NCBI GenBank assembly: GCA_001512505.1
Contig: LFSC01000016.1
Location: 34,785 to 69,531 of the forward strand
Origin: Clostridiaceae bacterium DTU079
Lineage (GTDB): Bacteria; Bacillota; Clostridia; Acetivibrionales; Acetivibrionaceae
Direction of reading: 5' to 3'
DNA: 34,747 bases
In this document: positions 8,405 through 16,630 of the stretch, piece by piece
Layout: each line of letters starts with the position of its first letter
How positions within the stretch are numbered: position 1 is the stretch's first letter
Notes under the pieces: model-generated
The model's input: the letters and a program-made list of their open reading frames with translations, nothing else
What the model was told of the DNA's origin: nothing
Database searches by the model: none
Translations under genes and position numbers: made by a program

Positions 8405-9115
8405 TCATTTCAATATCGAGTTCACTATTGCCTCAGCAAATGCCAAATCTTCTTTTGTGGTTATTTTTATGTTGTTGTAAGAACCCATCACAAGTCTGGT
8501 TTTAAAGCCCAGTCTCTCTGCAAGAACCGTATCATCGGTACCGATAAATCCGTCCTCCGCTGCCCTTTTATGGGCACTAATTAAAACGTCATATTTAAAA
8601 GCCTGAGGGGTCTGTATTGCCCATAATTTGCTTCTTTCAAGGGTCTCTTCAACAAAGTCCCCATCTTCAGATATTTTTACCGTATCCTTAACCGGCACTG
8701 CCACCGTTGAAACACCGTGTTCAAGAGCAGCCTCTATACATTCAGCTATGATTTTATCATTGATAAACGGTCTTGCTCCATCATGTATAACAACAACATC
8801 CGTATCCCTATTTAGCTGCAGTAAGCCATTGAATACGGAATTTTGCCTCTCCGATCCACCTGCAACCAAAAGTTTTACCTTCGTTAAGTCGTAAAGTTCG
8901 ATTATATTTTGTTTGCAATAAAATATGTCATTTTCATTTACTACTACAACAACCTCATCGATCAAATCACATTTTTCAAATACCATAAGGGTTCTGGCAA
9001 GCACAGGTATTCCACATACCTCAATATACTGCTTGTTGATGTCCATATTCATTCGTGTCCCTTTTCCGGCAGCAGCAACCACTGCACTCACAAAAAACTC
9101 TCTTGCCGTTTTCAT
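8405..9115 (-). CDS. ispD: 2-C-methyl-D-erythritol 4-phosphate cytidylyltransferase
   Basis: Third step of the MEP isoprenoid pathway: joins CTP and MEP to give CDP-ME, in the cytoplasm. The 236-aa protein has the nucleotide-binding signature AAAGKGTRM (14-22) followed by NKQY, the HDGARPF motif in the middle, and the conserved TDDT segment (GFIGTDDTVLAERLG). Length is normal. GGGAG precedes the ATG by 6 nt. In many Clostridia ispD is directly followed by ispF and proS. Here natAB and two kinases intervene and the ispF-like gene is reversed. It is first in an ispD-natA-natB unit. Confidence 0.95.
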   Translation of the reverse strand: MKTAREFFVSAVVAAAGKGTRMNMDINKQYIEVCGIPVLARTLMVFEKCDLIDEVVVVVNENDIFYCKQNIIELYDLTKVKLLVAGGSERQNSVFNGLLQLNRDTDVVVIHDGARPFINDKIIAECIEAALEHGVSTVAVPVKDTVKISEDGDFVEETLERSKLWAIQTPQAFKYDVLISAHKRAAEDGFIGTDDTVLAERLGFKTRLVMGSYNNIKITTKEDLAFAEAIVNSILK

Positions 9116-9147
9116 AGCTTTCTCCCGATATAATTATATTTTCTAAA

Positions 9148-9156
9148 ATTATACCA
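9148..9156 (-). promoter_or_regulatory. Extended -10 promoter of ispD-natAB
   Basis: On the minus strand TGG is joined to a perfect TATAAT (-10 at 9148-9153, TG motif at 9154-9156). No good -35 stands at 17 bp, which suits an extended -10 promoter. The start would be near 9141, about 26 nt before the ispD ATG. Confidence 0.6.
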
Positions 9157-9384
9157 TATCCTTATTCATAATAGGGCAAAATTATAGAGAATATTTATAT
9201 ACAATTACAAAGATAAGATATATGCAAAAACATCTTAAAAAAACAAAAAAAGTATTCCGGAAACTCAAGCTTTATTCCGCAAGGTTTCCTTCCTACTTTT
9301 CTTCACCTGAATATCCGCCCATAAACGGCAGATATAAATTGCAATATGCTTCTTTTACAAAAAGCTGTTATAAGCATTACTGTA
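9157..9384. other. Intergenic stretch between ispD promoter and carD hairpins
   Basis: AT-rich and without a supported gene on either strand. One imperfect inverted repeat (GGAAAC / GTTTCC, around 9260-9288) is too weak to call. Confidence 0.4.
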
Positions 9385-9518
9385 TTTAGTGCACTGAATT
9401 AAATTGAGCGCACTTAAATAAAAGCTCGGGACATCGAGTCCCTTCGCTTTTGCCTCTTTCATTTCATTCCAAGAGGCCAAATTATATGATAAGTTATTTC
9501 CATGTCATTTCAAATAAC
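9385..9518 (-). terminator. Cluster of four hairpins downstream of the CarD-family gene
   Basis: Reading the minus strand after the CarD stop (9561), four inverted repeats follow in a row: 9493-9518 (7-bp arms), 9452-9477 (7-bp arms), 9420-9451 (6 + 5 bp, interrupted by a small internal loop) and 9385-9418 (8 bp with one bulge). The third is followed by CUUUUAUUU and is the best candidate for the actual terminator. The others may stabilise the 3' end or be remnants. Confidence 0.55.
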
Positions 9519-9560
9519 AGTTTGAACTCCGTTATACTTAACAATCGGAACCTCATTTAC

Positions 9561-10046
9561 CTATTGGTTAAATGTTAAATATTTGTTAATTATATTTTCA
9601 ATCTCCCTTGGATTCATGTTTTTGACAAGCACTAATTCGCTTATTAGAATCTGTTTTGCATTGTTCAGCATTTTTCGTTCACCGGTAGAGAGTCCCTTTT
9701 CCTTATCCCTTAGCATCAAGCACCGCACAACCTCAGCCACATCATATATATTCCCGCTCTTTATCTTAACCATGTTTTCTCTATATCGCTTATTCCAATT
9801 GGAAGACATGCTGACAGATTTGTTTTTGAGTACGGAAAATACCTTGTCTGCATCCTCTTCGCTAATTACCTCTCTAATCCCGATATCCTCTACATTTTTT
9901 GTTGGAATTAAAACCTTCATTTCTCCGATTGGAATTTTTACTACATAATAACTTTGTTTATTCCCCAAAATCTCTTTCTCCTCAATAGACTCTATAACTC
10001 CCGCACCATGCATGGGATACACAATTTTATCGCCGATATTGTACAT
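9561..10046 (-). CDS. CarD/CdnL-family RNA polymerase-binding protein
   Basis: A transcription factor of the CarD_CdnL_TRCF family that binds the beta subunit of RNA polymerase and steadies open promoter complexes. 161 aa. The N-terminal Tudor-like domain (about 1-60) opens YNIGDKIVYPMHGAGVIESIEE and is close to the RNA polymerase-interacting domain of other members. The rest is a helical, basic domain with a conserved-looking SSNWNKRYRENMVKIKSG stretch. The start is the ATG at 10046, which follows GGAGG by 7 nt; the frame upstream to 10076 lacks a ribosome site. It has its own promoter and a long leader of about 175 nt. Its place next to ispD is usual in Clostridia. Confidence 0.9.
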   Translation of the reverse strand: MYNIGDKIVYPMHGAGVIESIEEKEILGNKQSYYVVKIPIGEMKVLIPTKNVEDIGIREVISEEDADKVFSVLKNKSVSMSSNWNKRYRENMVKIKSGNIYDVAEVVRCLMLRDKEKGLSTGERKMLNNAKQILISELVLVKNMNPREIENIINKYLTFNQ

Positions 10047-10226
10047 ATACACTCCTCCAATAATGCAAAACAACACACCAGTTTATAAATATAATATCTT
10101 TTATTTATAAAAACCGGTTTTCCTATCAAAGCAAAAATCAAATTGTCGTATATCTCTTTTTCCGAATAAAAAATAATACCAGAGAATGTTGAGAAAGCAA
10201 TATCACAGATTATTCCCCACATCTCT
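10047..10226 (-). promoter_or_regulatory. Long 5' leader of the CarD-family gene
   Basis: About 175 nt separate the predicted start (near 10220) from the ATG. Near the middle lies a perfect 12-bp palindrome AAAACCGGTTTT (10110-10121), a possible protein-binding site or short RNA hairpin. No known riboswitch is recognisable. Confidence 0.4.
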
Positions 10227-10255
10227 AGTATACTACAAAGGAGTATAATTGTCAA
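10227..10255 (-). promoter_or_regulatory. SigmaA-type promoter of the CarD-family gene
   Basis: Perfect TTGACA (10250-10255) and TATACT (10227-10232) with a 17-bp spacer on the minus strand, start near 10220. Confidence 0.8.
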
Positions 10256-10390
10256 AATAATTTATTTTAGCATGAGATTAAAATAGTGTCAACAGTAATT
10301 TTTGCCTTTTCACCTAAATAAAAAGCAAAAGTAAAGATTTTCTCCACCCTTTGGGCAAAATAACGATATAGAAAAATAAAATGTACCGCA

Positions 10391-11125
10391 TTAATAGTAT
10401 ACTTCCACAAGATACAAGCCATGGGCCGGAGCTGTACGTCCGGCTTTTTTCCTGTCTTTGCTCTTTATTATATCCGGTATATCATCGGCCTTTATTCTCC
10501 CCATTCCAACCTCCACCAGGGTGCCTGCAATAATTCGCACCATGTTGTACAAAAAGCCGTTTCCGCAAATCTCAAACTCCAGGATATTATCCTTCTTCTC
10601 AAGAGAAACGCCTGTTATGGTACGAACCGTTGTTTTAACACTGCTGCCGGTGGCCATAAATGTAAAAAAGTCATGAGTTCCCGTAAAGTATGAGGCTGCC
10701 TTTTTCATTCCTTCAACGTCCAGATTGTATGATACATGATAAGCTCGCTTTCTCAGCATAGCCGACGGAAATCTGGAGTTATATATGATATACCTGTATT
10801 TTTTCCCCTTTGCCTGAAACCGGGCATGAAAATCCAAACTAACTTCACAGGATTCCCGGATTACTATGTCCTCGGGAAGTATCCTGTTTAGGGCATAGCA
10901 AAACCTGTCACCCGGTATGGTCGAGTTTGTTATAAAATTCGCCACCTGTCCCAATGCATGAACTCCAAAATCCGTCCTGCTCGAGCCTATAAGAGCAATT
11001 TTCTCTCCCGTTAAATCCTCTAAAGCCTTTTCAATTACATCCTGTACAGTCCTGGCGTTTTCCTGGGTCTGCCAGCCGTGATAATTTGTTCCGTCGTATT
11101 CGATAATCAACTTTATATTTTTCAT
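10391..11125 (-). CDS. truA: tRNA pseudouridine(38-40) synthase
   Basis: Makes pseudouridine at positions 38-40 in the anticodon arm of many tRNAs. 244 aa, normal length. The catalytic Asp52 lies in SSRTDFGVHALGQV, and the opening EYDGTNYHGWQTQ is typical. The C-terminal part carries FLYNMVRIIAGTLVEVG, which closes the active site. In many Firmicutes truA follows ecfT directly and precedes rplM-rpsI. Here a ROK kinase sits between ecfT and truA, and rplM-rpsI are not downstream. Confidence 0.96.
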   Translation of the reverse strand: MKNIKLIIEYDGTNYHGWQTQENARTVQDVIEKALEDLTGEKIALIGSSRTDFGVHALGQVANFITNSTIPGDRFCYALNRILPEDIVIRESCEVSLDFHARFQAKGKKYRYIIYNSRFPSAMLRKRAYHVSYNLDVEGMKKAASYFTGTHDFFTFMATGSSVKTTVRTITGVSLEKKDNILEFEICGNGFLYNMVRIIAGTLVEVGMGRIKADDIPDIIKSKDRKKAGRTAPAHGLYLVEVYY

Positions 11126-11142
11126 AATACCAAGTTCTCAAT

Positions 11143-12093
11143 TTACGCCCTTGCAAGCATTGCGGCACCTACAATTCCGGCATCATTTCCCATCTGCGCC
11201 GTCTTAAGCTGCGTCTGAGGTATATCCTCCTTGCTGTAAACACCTTGTTTTATCAGCTCCCTTAAGGGTTTGAGAAGATATTCACCCTCCTTGCATACTC
11301 CTCCTCCTATTACCAATACCTCGGGCATGAAAATATTTATCATGTTTATTAATCCCTCTGAAATGTATTTAATATACTGTCCAACCACCAATTCACCGGT
11401 CTTATCTCCCTGCTTTGCCGCATCGAAAGCAGTTTTTGCATCGATTTTGGAGAGGTCTCCGTCAACAAGCTTATTAATAAGGGAATCCGGATTCTCCTGT
11501 GCCGCTTTCTTAGTCTGCCTTATAAGTGCAGTGGCAGAAGCATAAGCTTCCCAGCAGCCCTTTCTTCCACAGGTACATTGCTCTCCGTCCACCATTATAA
11601 CCGTATGTCCAAGTTCTCCTCCTGCAAAGTTAAAGCCGCTGTAAATCTTTCCGTCAATTACAACTCCTCCGCCAATTCCCGTACCCAAAGTTATGGTAAC
11701 GGAAATATCGGAACCCTTTGCAGCACCGGCAACACTCTCAGCCAAAGCTGCACAGTTTGCATCATTATCAAGATAAACCGGCAAATTTATATACTTTTGA
11801 ATTTCGGTTCTTATAGGAACATTACGGAAATTCAAATTGTTGTTGTAAACAAGAATTCCATCCTTACAATTAGGAGTTCCGGGACTTCCTACTCCTATAC
11901 CCGAAACCTGGTCAATACTGACACCTGCATCCTCAATTACTTTTTTAGCAAGCATTGCCATATCCTTGATTATCATCTGATACGGTCTTTCCCTGAGGGT
12001 TGGAACACTGTCCTTATGTATAATTTTCCCTTCCTCATTTACCAGACCAACCGCTATATTTGTTCCGCCAAGATCAATCCCCACGCTATACAT
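11143..12093 (-). CDS. glcK: ROK-family glucokinase
   Basis: Phosphorylates glucose with ATP in the cytoplasm. 316 aa. The phosphate loop is DLGGTN (7-12) and the probable catalytic base is Asp111 in LDNDANCA. The ROK zinc site is formed by His163 (GGELGH) and the CxCGxxGC cluster (Cys173, Cys175, Cys180). There is no DNA-binding domain, so it is a kinase and not a ROK repressor. GGAGG precedes the ATG. It lies 17 bp before truA and 61 bp after ecfT, so it is probably read with the ECF genes. Glucose is the likely substrate by family, but other hexoses are possible. Confidence 0.88.
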   Translation of the reverse strand: MYSVGIDLGGTNIAVGLVNEEGKIIHKDSVPTLRERPYQMIIKDMAMLAKKVIEDAGVSIDQVSGIGVGSPGTPNCKDGILVYNNNLNFRNVPIRTEIQKYINLPVYLDNDANCAALAESVAGAAKGSDISVTITLGTGIGGGVVIDGKIYSGFNFAGGELGHTVIMVDGEQCTCGRKGCWEAYASATALIRQTKKAAQENPDSLINKLVDGDLSKIDAKTAFDAAKQGDKTGELVVGQYIKYISEGLINMINIFMPEVLVIGGGVCKEGEYLLKPLRELIKQGVYSKEDIPQTQLKTAQMGNDAGIVGAAMLARA

Positions 12094-12154
12094 CTTTTTC
12101 CTCCTATAAGCAATTAATATATTTTAAAATTTCACCTCAACCCATACAGATATA

Positions 12155-12964
12155 TTATACAGGCATTTTTACATATTGTACATATAACAAAACAAATTCA
12201 AATACGACTAAAACCAGGGTTATCTGAAGATCTACCTTTGTCAGTTTTAACTGTTTCATCCTTGTTCTTCCTTTCCCGCCGTTGTAACATCTTGCCTCCA
12301 TTGCCACCGCAAGCTCATCGGCTCTCCTTAGAGCACTTACAAATAGCGGCACCAACACAGGTATAAAATTTTTTCCCCTTTCAATAATACCTCCGGTTTC
12401 AAAATCCACTCCCCTCGATGCCTGGGCCTTCATCACTTTATCGGTCTCCTCCAAAAGCGTTGGAATGAACCTCAACGCAATATTCATCATCATGGCAAAT
12501 TCATGTACCGGAAGTCCTATCCGGCTAAGAGGATACAAAAGCCTTTCAATTCCGTCCGTAAGGGATAACGGCGTGGTGGTAAGCAGCATAATAGATGTAC
12601 CGATAATAAGAGTAACAATTCTCAAGCTCGTTTTTGCCGCCATATCCAAGCCTTCATATGTAATATGAATAAACTTAAACCCATACAAAACGGTTCCTTC
12701 TGTTGTAAATATATTAATCAACGCGGTAAATATAACCACCGGCATTATAGGCTTAAGACCTTTCAATGTGTAAACGAAAGGTATTTTGCCTGAAAATACG
12801 GTTACAAGAATCAGTCCTGCAATCATCAAAAAGGCTGTATATGATTTTACAATCATTATTGTTGTCATGAGTATAAATGTCAGAATTAATTTTACTCTCG
12901 GGTCTGCTCTATGAATTAACGAATTGCCCGGAATATACTGTCCTAATGTTATATCTTTCACCAT
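12155..12964 (-). CDS. ecfT: ECF transporter transmembrane coupling protein EcfT
   Basis: Scaffold of energy-coupling factor importers; links the two ATPases to exchangeable substrate-binding S components. 269 aa with about five to six membrane segments. Two Ala-Arg coupling motifs lie in the cytoplasmic region, QASRGVD (about 182-188) and MEARCYN (about 221-227). The opening (IPGNSLIHRADPRVKL) is typical of the family. The ATG lies 3 nt past the ecfA2 stop, so translation is probably coupled. No S component is encoded in the window. Confidence 0.95.
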   Translation of the reverse strand: MVKDITLGQYIPGNSLIHRADPRVKLILTFILMTTIMIVKSYTAFLMIAGLILVTVFSGKIPFVYTLKGLKPIMPVVIFTALINIFTTEGTVLYGFKFIHITYEGLDMAAKTSLRIVTLIIGTSIMLLTTTPLSLTDGIERLLYPLSRIGLPVHEFAMMMNIALRFIPTLLEETDKVMKAQASRGVDFETGGIIERGKNFIPVLVPLFVSALRRADELAVAMEARCYNGGKGRTRMKQLKLTKVDLQITLVLVVFEFVLLYVQYVKMPV

Positions 12965-12967
12965 TAC

Positions 12968-13819
12968 TTATCCGTCAGCCTTTCTTAAATACTTTTCCAA
13001 TTCTTTTCTAGCCTCGCTAACCGAAATTATGTTGTCATTTATAGCCGGAATCCTTTTCTTCAGCTTCTTAAACAAGTAGGTTATTTGGGGGAGTGCAAGT
13101 CCTATCTCTTCAAGTCTTTCCATCTTACTGAAAATACTTTGGGGCGGACCGGTCATTTCTACTTTTCCCCTATTCATTACTATTATATTATCAACATACC
13201 TTGCTATGTCTTCCATGCTATGGGAAACTAATATAACCGTCATTTTATGACTTTTATGCAAATCGGATATCAAATTAAATATTTCATCCCGCCCTTTTGG
13301 ATCCAATCCGGCTGCGGGTTCATCCAAAACAAGTATTTCCGGTTGAAGCACCAGTATACCTGCAATTGCCACCCTTCTTTTTTGCCCTCCCGACAATTCA
13401 AAAGGTGATTTCTCCAAAATATCCTCCGAAAGCCCCAATGCCTTAACGGTGTTTCTGACTTTTTCGTCTATTGCCTCCTTGCTTTCGCCTCTCTTAACAA
13501 GACCGAAAGCAATATCCTTATATACCGTTTCTTCAAACAATTGATGCTCCGGATATTGAAATACAATTCCGACCTTCCTTTTAAGTTCCTTTGCCCTGTT
13601 TCCCTTCAACTCCTCACCGTTTATAAACACACTTCCCGAGGTGGGCTTTAAAAGGCCGTTAAAATGCTGAACCAGAGTCGATTTCCCCGATCCGGTATGG
13701 CCTATTATTCCAACAAACTCCCCTGTCCCTATATTTATGTTTATGTCTTCCAAAGCCTTTTTCTCAAAGGACGTTCCCTTCATATAAACATATGAAAGAT
13801 TCTTTACCGTTACAGACAT
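12968..13819 (-). CDS. ecfA2: ECF transporter ATPase EcfA2
   Basis: One of the two ATPases that power ECF importers. 283 aa. Walker A is GHTGSGKST, the Q-loop VFQYPEHQLF, the signature LSGGQKRR, Walker B ILVLDEPAAGLDP and the H-loop VSHSM. The YPEHQLFEETV segment is typical of EcfA2. GGAGGG lies just before the ATG. Normally the gene follows ecfA1 directly. Here 1.1 kb with an opposing methyltransferase gene intervenes, and ecfA2 has acquired its own extended -10 promoter. Confidence 0.94.
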   Translation of the reverse strand: MSVTVKNLSYVYMKGTSFEKKALEDININIGTGEFVGIIGHTGSGKSTLVQHFNGLLKPTSGSVFINGEELKGNRAKELKRKVGIVFQYPEHQLFEETVYKDIAFGLVKRGESKEAIDEKVRNTVKALGLSEDILEKSPFELSGGQKRRVAIAGILVLQPEILVLDEPAAGLDPKGRDEIFNLISDLHKSHKMTVILVSHSMEDIARYVDNIIVMNRGKVEMTGPPQSIFSKMERLEEIGLALPQITYLFKKLKKRIPAINDNIISVSEARKELEKYLRKADG

Positions 13820-13885
13820 TTTCCCTCCACAATTCGGTCTTCCTCTATAATTGATTTCTTATCTTCCTTAAAATAGATTTCTTAA

Positions 13886-13894
13886 ATTATATCA
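13886..13894 (-). promoter_or_regulatory. Extended -10 promoter of ecfA2-ecfT
   Basis: On the minus strand TGA is joined to a perfect TATAAT (-10 at 13886-13891, TG motif 13892-13894). No clear -35. The start would be near 13879, about 60 nt before the ecfA2 ATG. Confidence 0.55.
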
Positions 13895-13975
13895 TATTTA
13901 TTTATACACTTTTTTAAACTTGACTTCAAGCTGATGCTAAAAATATTATTGTTAACGTATAGCGGTTGTAAAATA

Positions 13976-14004
13976 TTGATGGAACTATGCCGGATGGGTA
14001 TAAT
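13976..14004 (+). promoter_or_regulatory. Promoter P1 of the methyltransferase gene
   Basis: TTGATG (13976-13981) and a perfect TATAAT (13999-14004) are 17 bp apart. The -10 lies inside the first copy of a 28-bp direct repeat. Confidence 0.65.
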
Positions 14005-14089
14005 AAATACATGGTATTTTAAAAGATAATTGAAGAACCTATTCCTGGACTACAAGCGGTTGGTATAATGAATACATGGTATTTTAAAA
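13997..14089 (+). repeat. 28-bp direct repeat containing a duplicated -10 region
   Basis: Copies at 13997-14024 and 14062-14089 match at 27 of 28 positions, with a 65-bp period. Each begins GGTATAAT and ends in a TATTTTAAAA tract. The second copy forms TGGTATAAT (-10 at 14064-14069), an extended -10 that could act as promoter P2. The bases AGCGGTTG also precede both regions. Confidence 0.85.
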
Positions 14090-14117
14090 AGAATTATTTT
14101 ATGAAAGGTGACTTTAA

Positions 14118-14711
14118 ATGAACCATTATTACACACAAAATCCGGATACACCTCATGACATAGGCATTATCGAATACGAAGTAAAGGGCATCAAGCTTCA
14201 ACTGACTACAGACTCCGGTGTGTTTTCGAAAAAGAAAGTGGATTATGGCAGTAATTTGTTGATCAATTCTCTGCCACCGGCCTCGGGAAATGTACTTGAC
14301 ATAGGCTGCGGTTACGGAGTGATCGGAATTTCTCTGGCAAAATTAAATCCCGGTTCTTATGTTACAATGATTGACATAAATGAACGGGCTGTAGATCTTG
14401 CCGAAAAAAATATAAAGCTTAATAAGGTTACCAATGCCAAAGCAATGCAAAGCGATGGTTTTTCCAGCGTTACGGATAAGTTTGATATGATTGTGAGCAA
14501 TCCTCCGATAAGAGCGGGTAAAAAAGTAATTTATCCCATATTTGAAAACAGTATAAACTATTTAAACCCCGGCGGTGCTATTTTTATTGTCATCCAAAAA
14601 AAGCAGGGCGCAAATTCTGCTTTTTCAAAACTCGAAGAAATTTACGGAAACTGCGATGTCATCAATAAAAGCGGGGGATATTGGATAATTAGAAGTATTA
14701 AAAAGTCCTAA
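14118..14711 (+). CDS. RsmC/YbxB-like class I methyltransferase
   Basis: Probable SAM-dependent rRNA guanine-N2 methyltransferase. 197 aa, about the length of single-domain RsmC-like proteins of Firmicutes such as YbxB. It has a TDSGVFS segment (31-37), SAM motif I VLDIGCGYGVIG (59-70), an acidic motif II (MIDINERAV) and the catalytic SNPP motif (127-130) followed by IRAGK. The ATG follows AAAGGTGA. It is the only plus-strand gene between 2.5 and 33 kb. It lies between ecfA1 and ecfA2, facing the opposite way, with duplicated promoter DNA before it and a 15-bp repeat array after it. The exact target base is inferred from family only. Confidence 0.88.
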   Translation: MNHYYTQNPDTPHDIGIIEYEVKGIKLQLTTDSGVFSKKKVDYGSNLLINSLPPASGNVLDIGCGYGVIGISLAKLNPGSYVTMIDINERAVDLAEKNIKLNKVTNAKAMQSDGFSSVTDKFDMIVSNPPIRAGKKVIYPIFENSINYLNPGGAIFIVIQKKQGANSAFSKLEEIYGNCDVINKSGGYWIIRSIKKS

Positions 14712-14766
14712 TACTCAGTTATATCCATTGATAGGGTTTATTTTGCTTTTTCATTAATATTCACTC

Positions 14767-14913
14767 AGTAAAATATGCCCAATAAATATATGCTTAATAG
14801 ATATATACTTAATAAATATATACTCAATAAAATATCTACTCAATAAATATATGTTCAATTATTATATGTTCAATAATTATCTACTCAATAATTATATACT
14901 TAATAAAACTCTG
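14767..14913. repeat. Imperfect 15-bp tandem repeat, about eight copies
   Basis: Units start at 14781, 14796, 14811, 14826 (16 bp), 14842, 14857, 14872 and 14887. Each follows a consensus close to AATAAATATATACTC. Degenerate partial units flank them at 14767-14780 and 14902-14913. All units are in direct orientation without spacers. The array sits between the ends of the methyltransferase gene (plus) and ecfA1 (minus). Confidence 0.9.
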
Positions 14914-14921
14914 CAAATTTG

Positions 14922-14957
14922 TTAGCAATAATGTTTCCGGAATCTTTACATTGCTAA
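14922..14957 (-). terminator. Possible weak terminator overlapping the ecfA1 stop
   Basis: Perfect 8-bp arms TTAGCAAT (14922-14929) and ATTGCTAA (14950-14957) with a 20-nt loop. The minus-strand 5' arm overlaps the ecfA1 stop codon. Only short U runs follow, so terminator function is uncertain. Confidence 0.4.
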
Positions 14958-15802
14958 ATAATATCTTTTAATATTTCATAAGCTTCATCTGCAGTAAGCA
15001 CATTCAAGGGTACATCATAGCCGCTCTTTCTCAGTTCGTAAAACAGTTCAGTAACCTGAGGTACTTCCAATCCGAGCGCCTTGATTTCTTCCACCCTTGA
15101 AAATATCTCCGACGGTTTTCCGTCCATTACAATTCTTCCGTCGTCAACTACTATAACCCGATGTGCCACAGTAGCTTCATCCATATGATGGGTAATATGA
15201 ATAATTGTAATATTTTCTTCTTCATTTAATCTTTTAAGTACACCCAATACCTCTTTTCTCCCCACAGGGTCAAGCATAGCCGTCGCTTCGTCCAGTACAA
15301 TACACTTAGGCCGCATTGCAAGAATTCCTGCTATCGCAACCCTCTGCTTTTGACCTCCGGACAGGTTATGGGGTGCATATTCTCTATATTCTTCCATGCC
15401 AACATCTTTAAGTGCTTCACTAACCCTTTCAACAATTTCAACCGGGGGTACACCCAGATTTTCAGGACCAAAGGCCACATCTTCTTCTACCGATGCGGCT
15501 ACAAATTGATTTTCGGGATTTTGAAACACCATTCCCACTGTTTGCCTTATATGCATTATATCCTTCTCTGAATCTGTTCTCATATTGGTAATGTACAAAA
15601 CACCGTCGCTCGGAACAATAAGGGCATTTAAAAGCCTTGCAAAGGTTGATTTTCCTGACCCATTTCTTCCGATAACAGCGACAAATTCGCCATCCTCTAT
15701 CTGTACATTTAGATTTTTCACTGCCGGAGAGCCTTGTGTTTTCTCATTATCCGTTCGATATATATAGCTTATATTATCCGCTTTAATGACGATATTTTTC
15801 AT
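14954..15802 (-). CDS. ecfA1: ECF transporter ATPase EcfA1
   Basis: Second ATPase of the ECF importer core. 282 aa. Walker A is GRNGSGKST, the Q-loop [10 protein letters not shown], the signature LSGGQKQR, Walker [14 protein letters not shown] and the H-loop ITHHM. The [15 protein letters not shown] segment marks it as EcfA1. GGGGAG precedes the ATG. It follows rplQ by 134 bp, the usual Firmicute position, with a hairpin in between. It is cut off from ecfA2-ecfT by the methyltransferase gene and repeat array. Confidence 0.95.
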   Translation of the reverse strand: MKNIVIKADNISYIYRTDNEKTQGSPAVKNLNVQIEDGEFVAVIGRNGSGKSTFARLLNALIVPSDGVLYITNMRTDSEKDIMHIRQTVGMVFQNPENQFVAASVEEDVAFGPENLGVPPVEIVERVSEALKDVGMEEYREYAPHNLSGGQKQRVAIAGILAMRPKCIVLDEATAMLDPVGRKEVLGVLKRLNEEENITIIHITHHMDEATVAHRVIVVDDGRIVMDGKPSEIFSRVEEIKALGLEVPQVTELFYELRKSGYDVPLNVLTADEAYEILKDII

Positions 15803-15856
15803 ATATTCTCCCCTATAATAATCTTTTCACGTTTTATTTTCTCTCATAGCAAAACA

Positions 15857-15890
15857 GGGATTTAGGTGAATTCTGTTACCACCCAATCCC
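15857..15890 (-). terminator. Hairpin downstream of rplQ (terminator or 3' element)
   Basis: On the minus strand GGGATT (15885-15890) pairs with AATCCC (15857-15862), and an inner GGTG (15880-15883) with CACC (15865-15868), around an 11-nt loop. Only UGUUUUG follows, so termination would be partial. This would allow read-through into ecfA1. Confidence 0.5.
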
Positions 15891-15936
15891 CATTGACCAT
15901 ACTTTTTTCCTGCTCTTAAATTTCAGGTCTTTAATA

Positions 15937-16461
15937 CTAAACCAATTGTAAAATCACCATTTCAGCTGCGTCTCCTCTTCTGGGACCCAACTTGTACATC
16001 CTTGTATATCCACCGTTTACATCCTTATATTTCGGTGCTATCTCGTCGAATAATTTGTTGGTAATGCTGATGGTTTTGCCGTTCTCATCTTTAACTTTGT
16101 AAACCCAGTTCATTACCTTTCTTCTTGCATGAAGCCTTGATGGATTATCAACTCTTACCATATCGGTTTTAATTTCTCTTTCCACCACTTCATACTCTTT
16201 TCCGTTCTTGGACTTCTTAACGTTAGTAATTTTCTGACCCTTCGGATCCAATTTTGCCGAACTTACTTTTACCTGTTTGGAAGTGAAGTTGTCACATTCC
16301 TTAACAGCGATAGCTATAAGCTTTTCTGCAATATTTTTAACTTCTTTGGCTTTTGCCTCAGTCGTTTCTATTTTTCCATTTAGAAATAGTGACGTAACAA
16401 GATTTTTGAGCATTGCTTTTCTGTGATCCGTGCTACGTCCTATTTTCCTTTGCACTGGCAT
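15937..16461 (-). CDS. rplQ: 50S ribosomal protein L17
   Basis: Large-subunit protein near the exit tunnel. 174 aa, about 50 residues longer than the E. coli form. The N-terminal core ([17 protein letters not shown]) and the C-terminal end ([27 protein letters not shown], from about 136) are normal. The extra length is a Lys-rich insert of roughly residues 65-100 before [12 protein letters not shown]. Such insertions occur in other Clostridia. Last gene of the alpha operon, 169 bp after rpoA. Confidence 0.97.
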   Translation of the reverse strand: MPVQRKIGRSTDHRKAMLKNLVTSLFLNGKIETTEAKAKEVKNIAEKLIAIAVKECDNFTSKQVKVSSAKLDPKGQKITNVKKSKNGKEYEVVEREIKTDMVRVDNPSRLHARRKVMNWVYKVKDENGKTISITNKLFDEIAPKYKDVNGGYTRMYKLGPRRGDAAEMVILQLV

Positions 16462-16630
16462 TCTTATACCTCCTTTACCTTAAATCCTCTCGTCAACTTA
16501 GGACTTATTCCGAATTATTCTTTTCCGGATGCTTTTTAGCAAAACCGGTTTCTGATTTTCATAATGTCAAATATCATTTCCCATATTAGGGCTTGGACAT
16601 TCCATGATGAATTTGGGATTTTAAAACAAT

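Noticed and set aside
10297..10335. Terminator after truA
   Set aside because: The arms are AT-rich with a bulge and no U run follows on the minus strand.
14767..14913. Possible CRISPR array
   Set aside because: The units are 15 bp, imperfect and joined without spacers, and no cas gene is near.
16541..16552. AAACCGGTTT palindrome after rpoA as a shared operator with the CarD leader
   Set aside because: Two short, similar palindromes in 34 kb of AT-rich DNA can occur by chance, and the sites stand in unrelated positions relative to genes.
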